Positions 42,110 to 42,170 of a stretch of DNA of 42,170 nt are shown here, piece by piece. The first letter of the stretch is position 1. Each line of letters begins with the position of its first letter. Location: positions 5,810 through 47,979 of the forward strand of contig RBZT01000798.1 in NCBI GenBank assembly GCA_003693705.1, written 5' to 3'. The position numbers and the translations under genes were made by a program. The notes beneath the pieces were generated by a model that was given only the letters and a program-made list of their open reading frames with translations, ran no database searches and was not told the DNA's origin. Source of the stretch: Polymyxa betae. Taxonomy: Eukaryota > Endomyxa > Phytomyxea > Plasmodiophorida > Plasmodiophoridae.

Positions 42110-42170
42110 TACTCGCAGCCGCCCAGCCGACCACCAGGCAGTCGTACTGGCCCTTCCTGAGGGGCTGCGC

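Noticed and set aside
1-42170. Bacterial or viral origin
   Set aside because: Phase-consistent short introns, eukaryotic kinases, CRIB, RING-H2, eukaryotic tRNAs and telomere-like repeats all point to a nuclear genome.
7015-42170. CRISPR array among the short repeats
   Set aside because: Repeats are head-to-tail or degenerate without unique spacers of constant length, and the DNA is eukaryotic.

Overview
The window is nuclear DNA from a eukaryote, most likely a protist. It has spliced genes with GT-AG introns, three tRNA genes, eukaryotic protein kinases, a CRIB-type STE20 kinase, a RING-H2 protein and short TTTAGGG/TTAGGG telomere-like tracts. I cannot name the lineage. Two N-runs (11777-11899, 29174-29207) show that this is draft sequence. 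Most introns are only 40-60 nt, usually starting GTA and ending TTACAG, TTCAG or TTAG. Because exons are short, plain ORF calling misses many genes. Several models below were rebuilt by requiring that reading phase agree across every junction.

Layout: 1-382 is the end of an unknown ORF. 964-6119 is a 17-exon gene for a secreted protein of about 1,445 residues, built partly by tandem duplication of exon pairs. Decayed coding remnants and tRNA-Ile follow. 8410-9638 is a 1.2-kb element with 101-bp terminal inverted repeats, and its right end abuts an ankyrin-type gene (9596-10432). 12433-14699 (minus) is a divergent SRPK-like kinase. 14740-17740 holds decayed pieces, followed by tRNA-Glu and a thioredoxin-fold fragment. 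18827-22415 is a seven-exon STE20/PAK-like kinase with a CRIB motif. 23371-24219 (minus) is a possible BTB protein that begins at a telomere-like tract.

26097-28280 is an eight-exon helical-repeat gene that shares an exon junction with the large secreted gene. 28468-29173 is the start of another kinase, cut by a gap next to telomere-like repeats. 29253-30301 (minus) is a six-exon AT-hook gene whose stop codon lies in those repeats. Two related minisatellites (30355-30496, 31521-31627) lie near exons, with tRNA-Arg between them. 32413-33190 is a decayed kinase-like locus. 34318-35446 is a second secreted helical protein. 35718-36163 is a small three-exon gene and 36684-37431 is a membrane RING-H2 gene with a 19-nt exon. 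39835-41070 is a 324-bp tandem satellite. 41599-41905 looks like the end of a Cys-rich protein gene.

Taken together, this is a compact, intron-rich region. It contains a small family of secreted or helical-repeat proteins expanding by exon duplication, signalling genes (kinases, RING, CRIB), and much pseudogene and repeat debris. Functions are assigned only where motifs are visible. Many small models are inference and would need RNA evidence.
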